Shown here: piece by piece, positions 46,532-56,181 of the stretch
Layout of the letters: every line of letters begins with the position of its first letter
How positions within the stretch are numbered: position 1 is the stretch's first letter
Source: Xanthomonas bonasiae
GTDB lineage: Bacteria > Pseudomonadota > Gammaproteobacteria > Xanthomonadales > Xanthomonadaceae
DNA length: 64,000 nt
Direction of reading: 5' to 3'
Assembly (NCBI RefSeq): GCF_017163705.1
Contig: NZ_JAFIWB010000002.1
Location: forward strand, 1-64,000
Notes under the pieces: model-generated
Told to the model about the DNA's origin: nothing
Seen by the model: only the letters and a program-made list of their open reading frames with translations
Database searches by the model: none
Translations under genes and position numbers: made by a program

Positions 46532-48643
46532 CTAGCGCCGTGCCGCTGGATCGCCGTCGGCGGCGGCCGCCGCCGCGTCCAGCGGCGTGAAGCGGATCGC
46601 CTGGCCGCCGCCCGGCGCCAGCTTCAGTTCCAGGGAATCGGCGCTGCCGACCTCGCGTTGCTCGCGTACGAAGTCGAACGGGTTGTGCCGGTAGTCGGCG
46701 GCGTCGCCGTCGCGGTAGATCTCAGCGCGGTAGCGCACGTCCGGCTCCAGGAACGACAGCGACACCGGCAGCACCCGGCCGTGTTCGTCGGTGATGCTGC
46801 CCAGATACCAGTCGCGGCTGTGGCGGTCCTTGCGCACGATGGTCACGTAGTCGCCGACCTCGCCGTCGAGGACGCGGCTGTCGTCCCAGTCCACCGCCAC
46901 GTCCTCGATGAAGCGGAACGCGTCGCGGTGCTGCAGGTAGTGCTCGGGCAGGTCGGCGGCCATCTGGATCGGGCTGTAGATCGCCACGTACAGCGCCAGC
47001 TGCCGCGCCAGCGTGCTCGGGATCGGCTGGCCGTCGCGGCCTTTCAGGCTGAGGATGCCCGGGGTGTAGTCCATCGGACCGGCCAGCATGCGGGTGAAGA
47101 CCAGGTTGACCTCGTGTTCGGGCGGGTTCGGCGGCTGCCCCCAGGCGTTGTATTCCATGCCGCGCGCGCCTTCGCGCGACAGCCAGTTGGGATAGGTGCG
47201 GCGCAGGCCGGTGTCCTTGATCGGCTCGTGCGCGTTGACCGATAGGTGGCGCGCCGCGGCTTCGCGCACCACCTTCAGGTGATGCTGCGCCATGAACTGG
47301 CCGTCGTGCCATTCGCGCCACAGCGGCCCGCCGGCCGGATTGCGCCGGTCCACCTGGCCGTCGTCGCAGACGTAGCCGGTCTTGAAGGTATCCACGCTCA
47401 GGCGTGCGTACAGGTCCAGGGCGGCATCGAGCTGGTCTTCGTAGTGCTGCACCGCGCAGCCGGTCTCGTGATGGCCGATCAGGTGCACGCCGCGCTTGGC
47501 GGCATAGGCGCTGAGCGCTTCGAGGTCGAAATCCGGGGTGGGCCGGGTGAAGTCGAAGCCGCCGCCGTTGCCGAACCATTCGCCGTTCCAGCCGGGATTC
47601 CAGCCTTCCACCAGCACGCCACGGAAGCCGTGCGCGGCGGCGAAGTCGATGTAGCGGCGGGTGTTGGCGGTGGTCGCGCCGTGCTTCGGTCCGGTCGCCC
47701 AGGTTTCCTGGTTCAAATGCATCGACCACCACACGCCCACGTACTTGGCCGGATGCACCCAGCTCACGTCGCCCAGCGCATTGGGCTCGTTGAGGTTGAG
47801 GATCAGATTGGAGTCGACCAGGCCGCCGGCGTGGTCGGCGATCTGCACGGTGCGCCACGGCGTGTCGAACGGCAGGCGGCGCTTGACCTTCCAGCCTTGC
47901 GCCGATGGCGACAGCTGCGCGTGCAGGCGCTGGCCGTCGCCGCGGCGCAGCCACATGCCCGCGTAGTCGACCAGGGCGGCTTCGTGCAGGGCGATGTGCA
48001 GCCCGTCGCGGCTGCGCATCGTGATCGGCGTATGCGCCAGCGCGACCTGGTTCAGCGGCGTCTGCCGGTACAGGTATTCGTAGTGGATCGGCTCGCCGGC
48101 AGGGATCCACCAGGCGGTGGCTTCCGGCGCGATGTCGAATTCGGTCAGTTCCTCATCGATGATCGCCTCGCGCAGGCCCGCTTGCTGCGGGAAGCTGTAG
48201 CGGAAGCCCAGGCCGTCGTCGTAGACCCGGAACACGACCGCGAAGCGCCGCCGCAGTCCGCTGCGCTCGCCCAGGTCCACGCGCAACTCGTTGTAATGGT
48301 TGCGCACGTAGCGGCGCTCGCCCCACGGCTGCTCCCAGGTTTCGTCCACGCTGCGCGTGGCCTGCGCCAGCACCGCCAGGTCGCGGTCCAGGCGCCCGTC
48401 GCGCAACTGGAAGCCCAGCCTGGATTCGCCGATCACGCTGTCGCCCAGGCGTTGCACGCGGTAGCTCGGCCTGCCGTCGTCCAACTGCAGCGCGACCTGC
48501 AGCACCTTGCCCGGCGAGTCCACGCTGGCCACGGTCCTGGGTTCTGCGCGCAGCAGAGGTGCGATGCACAACAATGCGGCCGCGAACAGCATCCTTAGAG
48601 GAGGCGATGGACGCACGCATGGCATGGCATGAAACTGCGGCAT
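46532..48643 (-). CDS. GH97 family alpha-glucosidase (SusB-like)
   Basis: The ATG at 48643 is preceded by GGGAGGGG and gives 703 residues with a signal peptide (LLCIAPLLRAEP). The N-terminal beta-sandwich, the central (beta/alpha)8 barrel and the C-terminal sheet follow the GH97 order. Glutamates fall at GHHETG (Glu393), NAHEP (Glu473) and GMEYNAW (Glu497). The 24-residue spacing of the last two equals that of the catalytic glutamates of Bacteroides SusB, so an inverting alpha-glucosidase is expected. It would act in the periplasm on maltodextrins. The promoter region with operator site 3 is shared with the divergent operon starting at 48885. Confidence 0.9.
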   Translation of the reverse strand: MPQFHAMPCVRPSPPLRMLFAAALLCIAPLLRAEPRTVASVDSPGKVLQVALQLDDGRPSYRVQRLGDSVIGESRLGFQLRDGRLDRDLAVLAQATRSVDETWEQPWGERRYVRNHYNELRVDLGERSGLRRRFAVVFRVYDDGLGFRYSFPQQAGLREAIIDEELTEFDIAPEATAWWIPAGEPIHYEYLYRQTPLNQVALAHTPITMRSRDGLHIALHEAALVDYAGMWLRRGDGQRLHAQLSPSAQGWKVKRRLPFDTPWRTVQIADHAGGLVDSNLILNLNEPNALGDVSWVHPAKYVGVWWSMHLNQETWATGPKHGATTANTRRYIDFAAAHGFRGVLVEGWNPGWNGEWFGNGGGFDFTRPTPDFDLEALSAYAAKRGVHLIGHHETGCAVQHYEDQLDAALDLYARLSVDTFKTGYVCDDGQVDRRNPAGGPLWREWHDGQFMAQHHLKVVREAAARHLSVNAHEPIKDTGLRRTYPNWLSREGARGMEYNAWGQPPNPPEHEVNLVFTRMLAGPMDYTPGILSLKGRDGQPIPSTLARQLALYVAIYSPIQMAADLPEHYLQHRDAFRFIEDVAVDWDDSRVLDGEVGDYVTIVRKDRHSRDWYLGSITDEHGRVLPVSLSFLEPDVRYRAEIYRDGDAADYRHNPFDFVREQREVGSADSLELKLAPGGGQAIRFTPLDAAAAAADGDPAARR

Positions 48644-48717
48644 ATCCCCTCCCAAGGCGGCCGTTGCCCGTGCGGCGACTATAGCGAGGCGCTGCGAGCC
48701 CGCCGTGGCCAAGGCGA

Positions 48718-48731
48718 TGAATACGTATGCA
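48718..48731. promoter_or_regulatory. Putative LacI-family operator, site 3
   Basis: TGAATACGTATGCA occurs here between the divergent GH97 gene (75 bases before its start) and the glycosidase-transporter-amylase operon (154 bases before its start), so one site could control both units. Confidence 0.75.
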
Positions 48732-48884
48732 GATGCACGCGGTGCGCTGCGGCGCGTCTACCATGTCCGCAGCGCTTCTCGAAGAAGAGGCCGCGACCGC
48801 GGTGCCGGCATGCCGGTGCGGCGAACCCACAATGCAGGCAAAGAGGGAGGGAGGCCGACGGGCGCGAGCCGGTCCGCCGCTTCG

Positions 48885-51086
48885 ATGCTGAAGATGATCT
48901 GCTTGGCCGCCACCTTGGGTGCTGCGGTGTCGGCGTCTGCGTGGCAGACGTCGTTGCAATGGCGCGGCCAGACCGCGCAGGCCGCGGCCACCGCCGACGG
49001 CGGCTTCGTGCTGCGTTCGGCGCAGGGCACGCGCACGCTGGCGGCGCAGCCGCTGCGCAGCGACACCGCCAGCCCGCTGTTCGATGCGCTGTTCGCGCTG
49101 GCGCAGCAGGAGTTGCGCGACGACCAGGTCGACGCGATCCGCGATCCTGCCTTCGACCACGGCAAGCCGCTGCCCTGCGACTGCTACCAGACCGGCGAAC
49201 GCTGGCCCTACGTGTGGACCCGCGACGTCAGCTATGCCGCCGATCTGGCGCTGGCGCGGCTGGACCCGCAGCGCACGCGGCGCTCGCTGCGCTTCAAGCT
49301 GTCGGCGATGCGCGGTGCGGATGCGCTGCCGGGCCTGTTCGTGGCCCAGGACACCGGCTCCGGCGGCAGCTGGCCGGTGAGCAGCGACCGCGTGGTCTGG
49401 TTCCTGGCCGCGCGGCATCTGCTCGACGATGCGCAGTTCGCCGCCGACACCCGCGCCGCACTCGATGCGACCCTGGCGCAGGATCGCGCATTCGCGTTCG
49501 ACCCGCGCATCGGCCTGTACCGCGGCGAGACCTCGTTCCTGGACTGGCGCGAGCAGACCTATCCGGCCTGGACCCGCAACGACGTGCGATTCATCGCCGA
49601 GTCGTTCGCGCTGTCCACCAATGTGCTGCACTACCAGGCGTTGCGCCTGGGGGAGCGGCTGGCGCGCGAGCACGGCGACACTGCGGCGGCGGCGCGCTAT
49701 GCCGGTTGGGCGGATGCGCTGCAGCAGGCGATCGCGCAGCGCTTCTGGCGCGAGGACCGTGGCACCTACGTCAGCTATCTCGGCAGCGCTGCGCATCCGG
49801 TGGCCTACGAAAGCTATGACCTGCTGGGGCTGTCGCTGGCGGTGCTGGCCGACGTGCTGCCGCGCGAACGCGCACGCCAGGCGCTGGCGCGCTATCCGGC
49901 GGTCGAGGCCGGCAGCCCGGTGGTCTGGCCGCAGCAGCAGGACGTGCCGATCTACCACAATCGCGCGATCTGGCCATTCGTCAGCGCGTATGCGCTGCGC
50001 GCGGCGCGACATACCGACGACAGCGCGCGCATCGCCTTCGAAGTGCGCTCGCTGCTGCGCGGCGCCGCGCTGGCCGGCTCGAACATGGAGAACTACGAAT
50101 TCCTGAGCCAGGCCGCACATGTGGACGATGGCCCGCTCAGCGGGCCGGTGGTCAATTCGCCGCGGCAGCTGTGGTCGGTGGCCGGCTACCTGGCGATGGT
50201 AATCGAAGGCGTGTTCGGGGTGGAGGACGACGGAACGGTGGCACCGAAGTTGCCGGTGGGCCTGGTGCCGATGTTGTTCGGCGAGCGCGACGAGATCGCG
50301 CTGCAGCTGCGCGAGCGGCGCATCGTGCTGCGGCGGCCTGCACAGCTGCATGGCGATCTGCTGGTGGCCGGCGACACGCGCACCCATGATGGCGTGACCA
50401 CCGTGCAATTGGTCGCGCGCGACACGGCGAGCACGCCGGTGCCGCTGCTCGCCGCCGCTGATGCGTTCGCCCCGCTCGCGCCGCCAGCGCCGCGCGTCGA
50501 GCGCGATGCGCAGGGCTGGCGCGTCGCGGCGGCCGCCGACACGGTGCTGTACGTCGATGGACAGCGCCAGCCAGGCGCCGCCGACGGCGTGCGCCTGCCG
50601 TTGCGCGAGGACGTGCAGTGCCTGAGCCTGACCCGCCGCGATGCGCATTGGGAGTCGCTGCACAGCCCCACGGTCTGCATCGGCGACGTGGTCCGCCTGC
50701 GCGGACCCGACGACTGGCGTTGGACCGCGCCGCGCGATGGCGAGTACCGGCTGAGCCTGCGCTACGTCAACGCGCACGGCCCGATCAATACCGGCGTCAC
50801 CGCCGCGGTGAAACTGCTGCAACTGCAATGCGGCGATGCCGCGCCGCAGCGCATGCCGGTGGTGATGCCGCACAGCGTCGGCGAACAGGAGTCCACTGCC
50901 GCCGTGTTCGCGCTCAAGGCCGGGCAGGCCTGCCGCATCCGCCTGGCGCCTGCGGCCAACATGAGCGCGTTGCAGCACTTCGCGCGCTATACCGGCGGCC
51001 AGGGCGGCGCCGACGGCGTGGTCAATGCGGCCGATGTCGCCGCGCTGCTGATCGCGCCGGCCGGCGCCGCGAAGGTGAGCCGATGA
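48885..51086 (+). CDS. Six-hairpin glycosidase-like protein (MGH1/GH15-type fold)
   Basis: I choose the ATG at 48885 because it opens a good signal peptide (MICLAATLGAAVSASA); no strong ribosome site helps, and ATG 48894 is close. The protein has 733 residues. The stretch from about 60 to 480 has the (alpha/alpha)6 glycosidase pattern, with PYVWTRDVSYAADLAL, LDWREQTYPAWT, NMENYEFLSQ and SPRQLWSVAGYLAMV. It is followed by a beta-rich C-terminal region of about 230 residues. It should be periplasmic and is the first gene of an operon with an MFS transporter and amylase, so an alpha-glucan-processing role is likely. The exact family and substrate are unknown to me. Confidence 0.75.
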   Translation: MLKMICLAATLGAAVSASAWQTSLQWRGQTAQAAATADGGFVLRSAQGTRTLAAQPLRSDTASPLFDALFALAQQELRDDQVDAIRDPAFDHGKPLPCDCYQTGERWPYVWTRDVSYAADLALARLDPQRTRRSLRFKLSAMRGADALPGLFVAQDTGSGGSWPVSSDRVVWFLAARHLLDDAQFAADTRAALDATLAQDRAFAFDPRIGLYRGETSFLDWREQTYPAWTRNDVRFIAESFALSTNVLHYQALRLGERLAREHGDTAAAARYAGWADALQQAIAQRFWREDRGTYVSYLGSAAHPVAYESYDLLGLSLAVLADVLPRERARQALARYPAVEAGSPVVWPQQQDVPIYHNRAIWPFVSAYALRAARHTDDSARIAFEVRSLLRGAALAGSNMENYEFLSQAAHVDDGPLSGPVVNSPRQLWSVAGYLAMVIEGVFGVEDDGTVAPKLPVGLVPMLFGERDEIALQLRERRIVLRRPAQLHGDLLVAGDTRTHDGVTTVQLVARDTASTPVPLLAAADAFAPLAPPAPRVERDAQGWRVAAAADTVLYVDGQRQPGAADGVRLPLREDVQCLSLTRRDAHWESLHSPTVCIGDVVRLRGPDDWRWTAPRDGEYRLSLRYVNAHGPINTGVTAAVKLLQLQCGDAAPQRMPVVMPHSVGEQESTAAVFALKAGQACRIRLAPAANMSALQHFARYTGGQGGADGVVNAADVAALLIAPAGAAKVSR

Positions 51087-52576
51087 GGACCGCGCCGCGC
51101 ACCAAGCCGGCGCTGTCGTTCTGGCAGATCTGGAACATGTGCTTCGGCTTCCTTGGCATCCAGTTCGGTTTCGCGCTGCAGAACGCCAATGCCAGCCGCA
51201 TCTTCCAGACGCTGGGCGCGGACATGGAGCAGGTGCCGGGGCTGTGGATCGCCGCGCCGCTGACCGGGCTGATCGTGCAGCCGATCGTCGGCTATCTGTC
51301 CGACCGCACCTGGAACCGCTTCGGCCGGCGCCGCCCGTATTTCATGGTCGGCGCGCTGTTCACCACACTGGCGCTGCTGGTGATGCCGAACTCGCCGGCG
51401 CTGTGGGTGGCCGCCGGCACGCTGTGGATCCTGGATGCGTCGATCAACATCTCGATGGAGCCGTTCCGCGCCTTCGTCGGCGACCAGTTGCCGCAACGCC
51501 AGCGCGCCAGCGGCTATGCGATGCAGAGTTTCTTCATCGGCGTCGGCGCGGTGGTGGCGAGCATGCTGCCTTGGCTGTTGGCGCAGTGGGGCGTGAGCAA
51601 TACCGCCGCGCCCGGCCACGTGCCGGCGACGGTGCGCTACGCGTTCTACCTCGGCGGCGCGGTGCTGTTCCTGTCCATCGGCTGGACCGTGCTGCGCACG
51701 CGCGAGTATCCGCCCGAAACGCTGCAGGAGTTCGACGACGCGCCGCCGTCGCACGCCGCCGAACACGCGACAGCCATGCCGCGTTCGGATGTCGCCGCGG
51801 CGATCTGGCTGCTGCTGGGCCTTGCCGGCGCGGCGGCGATCTTCTGGAGCCGCGGCGACCGCATGCTGTACGTGCTGGCCGGCCTGGTCGCCGGCTATGG
51901 ACTGTTGCAATGGCTGGCGCCGCGACTGAGGCCGCACCACATGCTGGCGGCGATCATGCGCGACGTGCAGGCGATGCCGCAGGCGATGCGACGCCTGGCC
52001 TGGGTGCAGTTCTTCTCCTGGTTCGCGCTGTTCGCGATGTGGATCTACACCACCGCGGCGGTGACGCAGACGCACTACGGCGCCACCGACACCGCCTCGG
52101 CGGCGTACAACGACGGCGCAAACTGGGTGGGCGTGCTGTTCGGTGCGTACAACGGCTTCGCCGCGCTCGCCGCGATCGCCATTCCGCTGCTGGTGCGCGC
52201 GGTCGGCCTGCGCGTCAGCCATCTGCTCAACCTGTGCCTGGGTGCGATAGGGCTGCTGTCGTTCCTGTGGATCCGCGATCCGCAGTGGCTGCTGCTGTCG
52301 ATGCTGGGCGTCGGCTTCGCCTGGGCCTCGATCCTGTCGCTGCCGTACGCCTTGCTGTCCGACAGCGTGCCGGCGGCGAAGATGGGCGTGTACATGGGCA
52401 TCTTCAATTTCTTCATCGTGATCCCGCAGCTGGTCGCGGTCAGCGTGCTGGGTTTCGTGCTCACGCACTGGCTCGGCGGCCGGCCGCTGTACGCGCTGGG
52501 CATCGGCGGCGCCAGCCTGCTGCTGGCGGCGCTGTGCGTGCTGCGGGTTCCCGCCGAACACGGAGCGACGCAATGA
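51083..52576 (+). CDS. MFS sugar transporter (maltose/maltodextrin type)
   Basis: The ATG overlaps the upstream stop and gives 497 residues with about 12 transmembrane helices. The loop between helices 2 and 3 has the GYLSDRTWNRFGRRRPY signature of the sucrose/maltose (SLC45-like, GPH-related) transporters. It should carry maltose or short dextrins from periplasm to cytoplasm, where the GH13 alpha-glucosidase acts. Its stop overlaps the start of the amylase gene. Confidence 0.88.
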   Translation: MRTAPRTKPALSFWQIWNMCFGFLGIQFGFALQNANASRIFQTLGADMEQVPGLWIAAPLTGLIVQPIVGYLSDRTWNRFGRRRPYFMVGALFTTLALLVMPNSPALWVAAGTLWILDASINISMEPFRAFVGDQLPQRQRASGYAMQSFFIGVGAVVASMLPWLLAQWGVSNTAAPGHVPATVRYAFYLGGAVLFLSIGWTVLRTREYPPETLQEFDDAPPSHAAEHATAMPRSDVAAAIWLLLGLAGAAAIFWSRGDRMLYVLAGLVAGYGLLQWLAPRLRPHHMLAAIMRDVQAMPQAMRRLAWVQFFSWFALFAMWIYTTAAVTQTHYGATDTASAAYNDGANWVGVLFGAYNGFAALAAIAIPLLVRAVGLRVSHLLNLCLGAIGLLSFLWIRDPQWLLLSMLGVGFAWASILSLPYALLSDSVPAAKMGVYMGIFNFFIVIPQLVAVSVLGFVLTHWLGGRPLYALGIGGASLLLAALCVLRVPAEHGATQ

Positions 52577-54252
52577 CGTATCGGATATCGCTGCTGGCGC
52601 TGGCCTTGTTGGGTGCCGTTGCGCCACCGGCGCGTGCGCAGGCAGCGGCGGAGTACTACGGCACGCTGGAACCGTTCGCCAGCGAGGCGGTGTATTTCGT
52701 GGTCACCGATCGCTTCGTCAACGGCGATCCCGGCAACGATCATCGCGACCAGGGCGGCGCGCACCGCACCTTCGACATCCCGCTGCCGGCGCCGCCGGGC
52801 GAGAGCGACAACATCGGCTACCTGGGCGGCGACTTCAAGGGCGTGGTCGACAACGCCGGCTATATCCGCGGGCTGGGCTTTGGCGCGGTGTGGATCACCC
52901 CGATCGTCGACAATCCGGACGAAGCGTTCACCGGCGGCAAGCCGATCAGTTGGGGCAGCAACCTGAGCGATCGCGGCAAGACCGGCTATCACGGCTATTG
53001 GGGCGTCAATTTCTACAAGCTGGACGAACACCTGCCCAGCCCGGGCCTGGATTTCGCCGGCTTCACCCAGGCGATGCATGCGCAGCGGCTGAAGGTGGTG
53101 CTGGACATCGTCGGCAACCATGGCTCGCCGGCGTACACGATGCCGAAGCGGCAACCGATGTTCGGCCAGGTGTTCGATCGCGACGGCAAGCTCGTCGCCG
53201 ATCACCAGAACCTGCCGCCGGCCAGGCTGGATCCGGCGCACAACCCGCTGCATGCGTTCTACAACACCGGCGGCGGCCTGGCCGAGCTGTCGGATTTCAA
53301 CGAGCGCAATCCGGCGGTGATGGAGTATCTGGTCGGCGCCTATTCGCAATGGCTGAGGCAGGGCGCGGACGCCTTCCGCATCGACACCATCGGCTGGATG
53401 CCGGACAGCTTCTGGCACGAGTTCGTGCGCCGCATCCGCGCGCAGCGGCCGGGCATGTTCATGTTCGGCGAGGCCTTCGACTACGACGCGCGCAAGATCG
53501 CCGGGCACACCTGGGCGCGCAACGCCGGGGTCAGCGTGCTGGATTTCCCGCTGAAGCAGGCGCTGTCCACGGTGTTCGGGCATGCGCGCGGCGGCTTCGA
53601 GCAATTGCAGGCGCCGCTGTACCTGGAGCGCGGCCCGTACGCCAACCCATACGAGTTGATGACCTTCTACGACAACCATGACATGGCGCGGCTGGACGCC
53701 AGCGACGCCGGCTTCATCGATGCGCACAACTGGCTGTTCACGGCGCGCGGCATCCCGGTGATCTATTACGGCTCGGAAACCGGCTTCATGCGCGGCCGCG
53801 CCGAGCATGCCGGCAACCGCAACTATTTCGGCCAGGCGCGGGTGGACGCGGCGCCGCAGAGCCCGATCTTCGCGCCGTTGCAGCGCATCGCGCTGCTGCG
53901 GCAACGCACGCCGGCGCTGCAGCGCGGGCTGCAGCTCGACCTGCGCCTGTCCGGCGACGAGGCGGTGTTCTATCGCGTGTTCCAGCATGCCGGCGGCACC
54001 CAGACCGCGCTGGTGCTGCTGAACAAGGGCGACGCGCCGAAGACGCTGGAAGTGCGCCGTTACCTGCAGCCGGGTACCTGGCGCGACGGCTTCGACGGCA
54101 GCGCGGTCGAGGTCGCGGACAGCTTGCGCGCCGAGGTGCCGGCGCACGGCGTGCGCGTGTTCCTGTCCGATGCGCCGATCGTTCGCTCGGATCTGCGCGC
54201 GCGGCTGGATTGGCTGATGGCGGCGAAGGACGGCGTGGAGCAGCCACTGTAG
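52573..54252 (+). CDS. GH13 alpha-amylase family protein, secreted
   Basis: An ATG overlapping the MFS stop encodes 559 residues with a signal peptide ending ARAQ. Catalytic residues are nucleophile Asp271 (FRIDT), acid/base Glu300 (FGEAF) and Asp370 (YDNHDM). The N-terminal VYFVVTDRFVNGDP and the domain order resemble cyclomaltodextrinase/CGTase-like amylases of Xanthomonas. It should work in the periplasm or outside, cutting starch or cyclodextrins to feed the transporter. A REP-like palindrome follows immediately. Confidence 0.9.
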   Translation: MTYRISLLALALLGAVAPPARAQAAAEYYGTLEPFASEAVYFVVTDRFVNGDPGNDHRDQGGAHRTFDIPLPAPPGESDNIGYLGGDFKGVVDNAGYIRGLGFGAVWITPIVDNPDEAFTGGKPISWGSNLSDRGKTGYHGYWGVNFYKLDEHLPSPGLDFAGFTQAMHAQRLKVVLDIVGNHGSPAYTMPKRQPMFGQVFDRDGKLVADHQNLPPARLDPAHNPLHAFYNTGGGLAELSDFNERNPAVMEYLVGAYSQWLRQGADAFRIDTIGWMPDSFWHEFVRRIRAQRPGMFMFGEAFDYDARKIAGHTWARNAGVSVLDFPLKQALSTVFGHARGGFEQLQAPLYLERGPYANPYELMTFYDNHDMARLDASDAGFIDAHNWLFTARGIPVIYYGSETGFMRGRAEHAGNRNYFGQARVDAAPQSPIFAPLQRIALLRQRTPALQRGLQLDLRLSGDEAVFYRVFQHAGGTQTALVLLNKGDAPKTLEVRRYLQPGTWRDGFDGSAVEVADSLRAEVPAHGVRVFLSDAPIVRSDLRARLDWLMAAKDGVEQPL

Positions 54253-54316
54253 GAGCGGCTTCAGCCGCGACCGGGCGTCACCGGTAACGCCTGGTCGAGG
54301 CTGAAGCCGCTCCTAC
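54249..54316. repeat. REP-type palindrome between convergent genes
   Basis: Two inverted arms of about 24 bases (54249-54272 and 54293-54316, starting GTAGGAGCGGCTTCAGCC) face each other around a 20-base centre. This is the common extragenic palindrome of Xanthomonas and Pseudomonas. It separates the convergent amylase and PepSY genes and may act as a two-way terminator. Confidence 0.85.
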
Positions 54317-54332
54317 AAGACGCTGGCAGTGT

Positions 54333-55904
54333 TCACGCGACCGACGGCTGCGGCTCGGCCCACACGCTGTTCGGTTCGCCATGCCGGGCGCGGCGCGCGG
54401 TTGCGCGTGCCAGCGCGGCGAAGCCCACTGCCATCGCCACGGCCATGCCGTCGACCCAGAACAATGGCCATTGCCCGGCGGCGGCGCTGCTCCACATCCA
54501 CCAGTCGCTGGCCAGGCCGTGCGCCAGCGGGATCGCCGCGGTCACCGCGGCGGCGGCCCACAACAGCTCGCGCGCGGCCTGCGCCGGCGCGCGCAGCGCC
54601 GCCCACAGCGCGCACAGCGCCCAGCTGCCGAAGCAGGTCCAGCGCATGCCGGCATCCACCGCGTCCGGCGCGATCCGTTCCAGCACCTGCACCGCGACGA
54701 ATGCCGCCGAGATCGCCACGCACAGGCCGATGCACACGCCGACCGTGGCCCGCGCCATGTTGATCTGCGCGCGGCCTTGCTGCGCCTGGCGGCGCTTGCG
54801 CCGCGATTCGATCCACAGCAGGTTGCCCGAGTAGAACAGGAACGCACCGCCGATGCCGAGCAGGAAATACAGCCACGGCACCAGCGCATTGCCGTATTCG
54901 CCGAAATGCAGCGCATAGGCCGAGGTCAGCGTGGCATGGTTGGCGTCGCGGCGGCCGGGCAGCTGGGTGGCGATCACCTTGCCGCTGGCCGCGTCCAGCG
55001 CCACCGTCCCGGTCGGTCCCAGCGTGCCGGGCGACTCGCCGCTGATTTCCACCGTGGCGTTGCGGTCGCCGGCGTGCTGCAGCTTCATGTACACCGGCGC
55101 GAAATCGTGCAGTCCTTGCCGCCGCGCCTCGGCGACGGCACGCGCGCTCCAGTCGGCCAGCGTGCCCACCGGCGCCGGCGTGCCGCTGGCGCTGCGCACC
55201 GGCGCGGTGTCCATCGCCACCGGCACCGCGTCCTGCACCTTGCCGTCGAAGACCAGCGGATTCAGCGCCGCCATCAGGACCAGCGACAGGCACAATACCG
55301 CGCCGGTCACCGCGAACATCAGGTGCAGCGGCAGGCTCAGCACCCCGACCACGTTGTGCGCATCCAGCCAGAACTGCTTGAGATTGCGGCCCGGGCGCAG
55401 CGCGAACAGGTCCTTGAGCAGCTTCGGCAGATGGATGATCACCCCGGACACGATCGCCACCGCATACAGCAGGCTGACGATGCCCATCAGATAGACGCCG
55501 GCCACCGGCAGGCCCAGCGTGTAGTGCAATTCGTTGACCAGGGTGGCCAGACCCGCCTGCGGCAGTTCCGGCCCGCCCTCCAGGTCGTCGAGCGTGGCCA
55601 TCTGCCACACGCCCTCGGCATCGGGCCAGTAGATCAGCGCCTTGGGAAATTCGCTGCTGGGGAACAGCATGCCGAGCATCGGCTTGGCTTGCGGATGCCG
55701 CGCCAACGTCGCGTCGAGCAGGCGCTGCGCATCGTCCATGGTCTGCACCGGCACCACCTGTTGCGATTGCCAGCGCGGCAGGTCGTGGTGAAACACGGTG
55801 ATCGCGCCGGCATAGAAGGCGACGAACAAGGCGAAGCCGGCGACCAGGCCCATCCAGGTGTGCAGGGCGGTGAAGGTACGCAGCGTGGCGGCTTGCAGTT
55901 TCAT
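54333..55904 (-). CDS. PepSY-associated transmembrane protein
   Basis: The 523-residue protein has an N-terminal helix with HTWMGLVAGFALFVAFYAGAI, a large periplasmic loop, three further helices around 130-225 with conserved histidines, a second periplasmic PepSY region, and several C-terminal helices. PepSY_TM proteins occur with siderophore uptake systems and some act as ferric-siderophore reductases. Here it is the third gene of a Fur-box-led operon with DUF3649 and DUF3325 proteins, 10 bases after the DUF3649 stop. No receptor is adjacent. Confidence 0.88.
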   Translation of the reverse strand: MKLQAATLRTFTALHTWMGLVAGFALFVAFYAGAITVFHHDLPRWQSQQVVPVQTMDDAQRLLDATLARHPQAKPMLGMLFPSSEFPKALIYWPDAEGVWQMATLDDLEGGPELPQAGLATLVNELHYTLGLPVAGVYLMGIVSLLYAVAIVSGVIIHLPKLLKDLFALRPGRNLKQFWLDAHNVVGVLSLPLHLMFAVTGAVLCLSLVLMAALNPLVFDGKVQDAVPVAMDTAPVRSASGTPAPVGTLADWSARAVAEARRQGLHDFAPVYMKLQHAGDRNATVEISGESPGTLGPTGTVALDAASGKVIATQLPGRRDANHATLTSAYALHFGEYGNALVPWLYFLLGIGGAFLFYSGNLLWIESRRKRRQAQQGRAQINMARATVGVCIGLCVAISAAFVAVQVLERIAPDAVDAGMRWTCFGSWALCALWAALRAPAQAARELLWAAAAVTAAIPLAHGLASDWWMWSSAAAGQWPLFWVDGMAVAMAVGFAALARATARRARHGEPNSVWAEPQPSVA

Positions 55905-55914
55905 GCGGATGTCC

Positions 55915-56181
55915 TCATTGCGCCCAGCCCAGTGCCTTCAGCGCCCACAGCAGGGCGAAGCCGGCCACTGCCAGCGCGCTCAACCAACTCCAGGCGCGGC
56001 GCCCGCTGGCGCAGCAATAGGCGCCGATCGCCACGCCCACCCACAGCGGCACGAACGCGATCAGCGCGGGGACCAGCGCCTGCTGCCACGGCCCCGGCGG
56101 CAGCCAGCAGACCAGGCCGGTCAGCGCGGCGGCCAGGAAGAAGCCGGGAATCAGCCCGGCAAGCCCGCGGCTCCACATCAT
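55915..56181 (-). CDS. DUF3649-type small membrane protein
   Basis: It is an 88-residue protein with two to three hydrophobic segments, from ATG 56181 (ATG 56178 is also possible). The sequence pattern GLIPGFFLAAALTG and AIGAYCCASGRRAW fits the DUF3649 family, which is found with PepSY proteins in iron-regulated operons. The start overlaps the end of the DUF3325 gene. Function is unknown, presumably in siderophore-iron handling at the inner membrane. Confidence 0.75.
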   Translation of the reverse strand: MMWSRGLAGLIPGFFLAAALTGLVCWLPPGPWQQALVPALIAFVPLWVGVAIGAYCCASGRRAWSWLSALAVAGFALLWALKALGWAQ

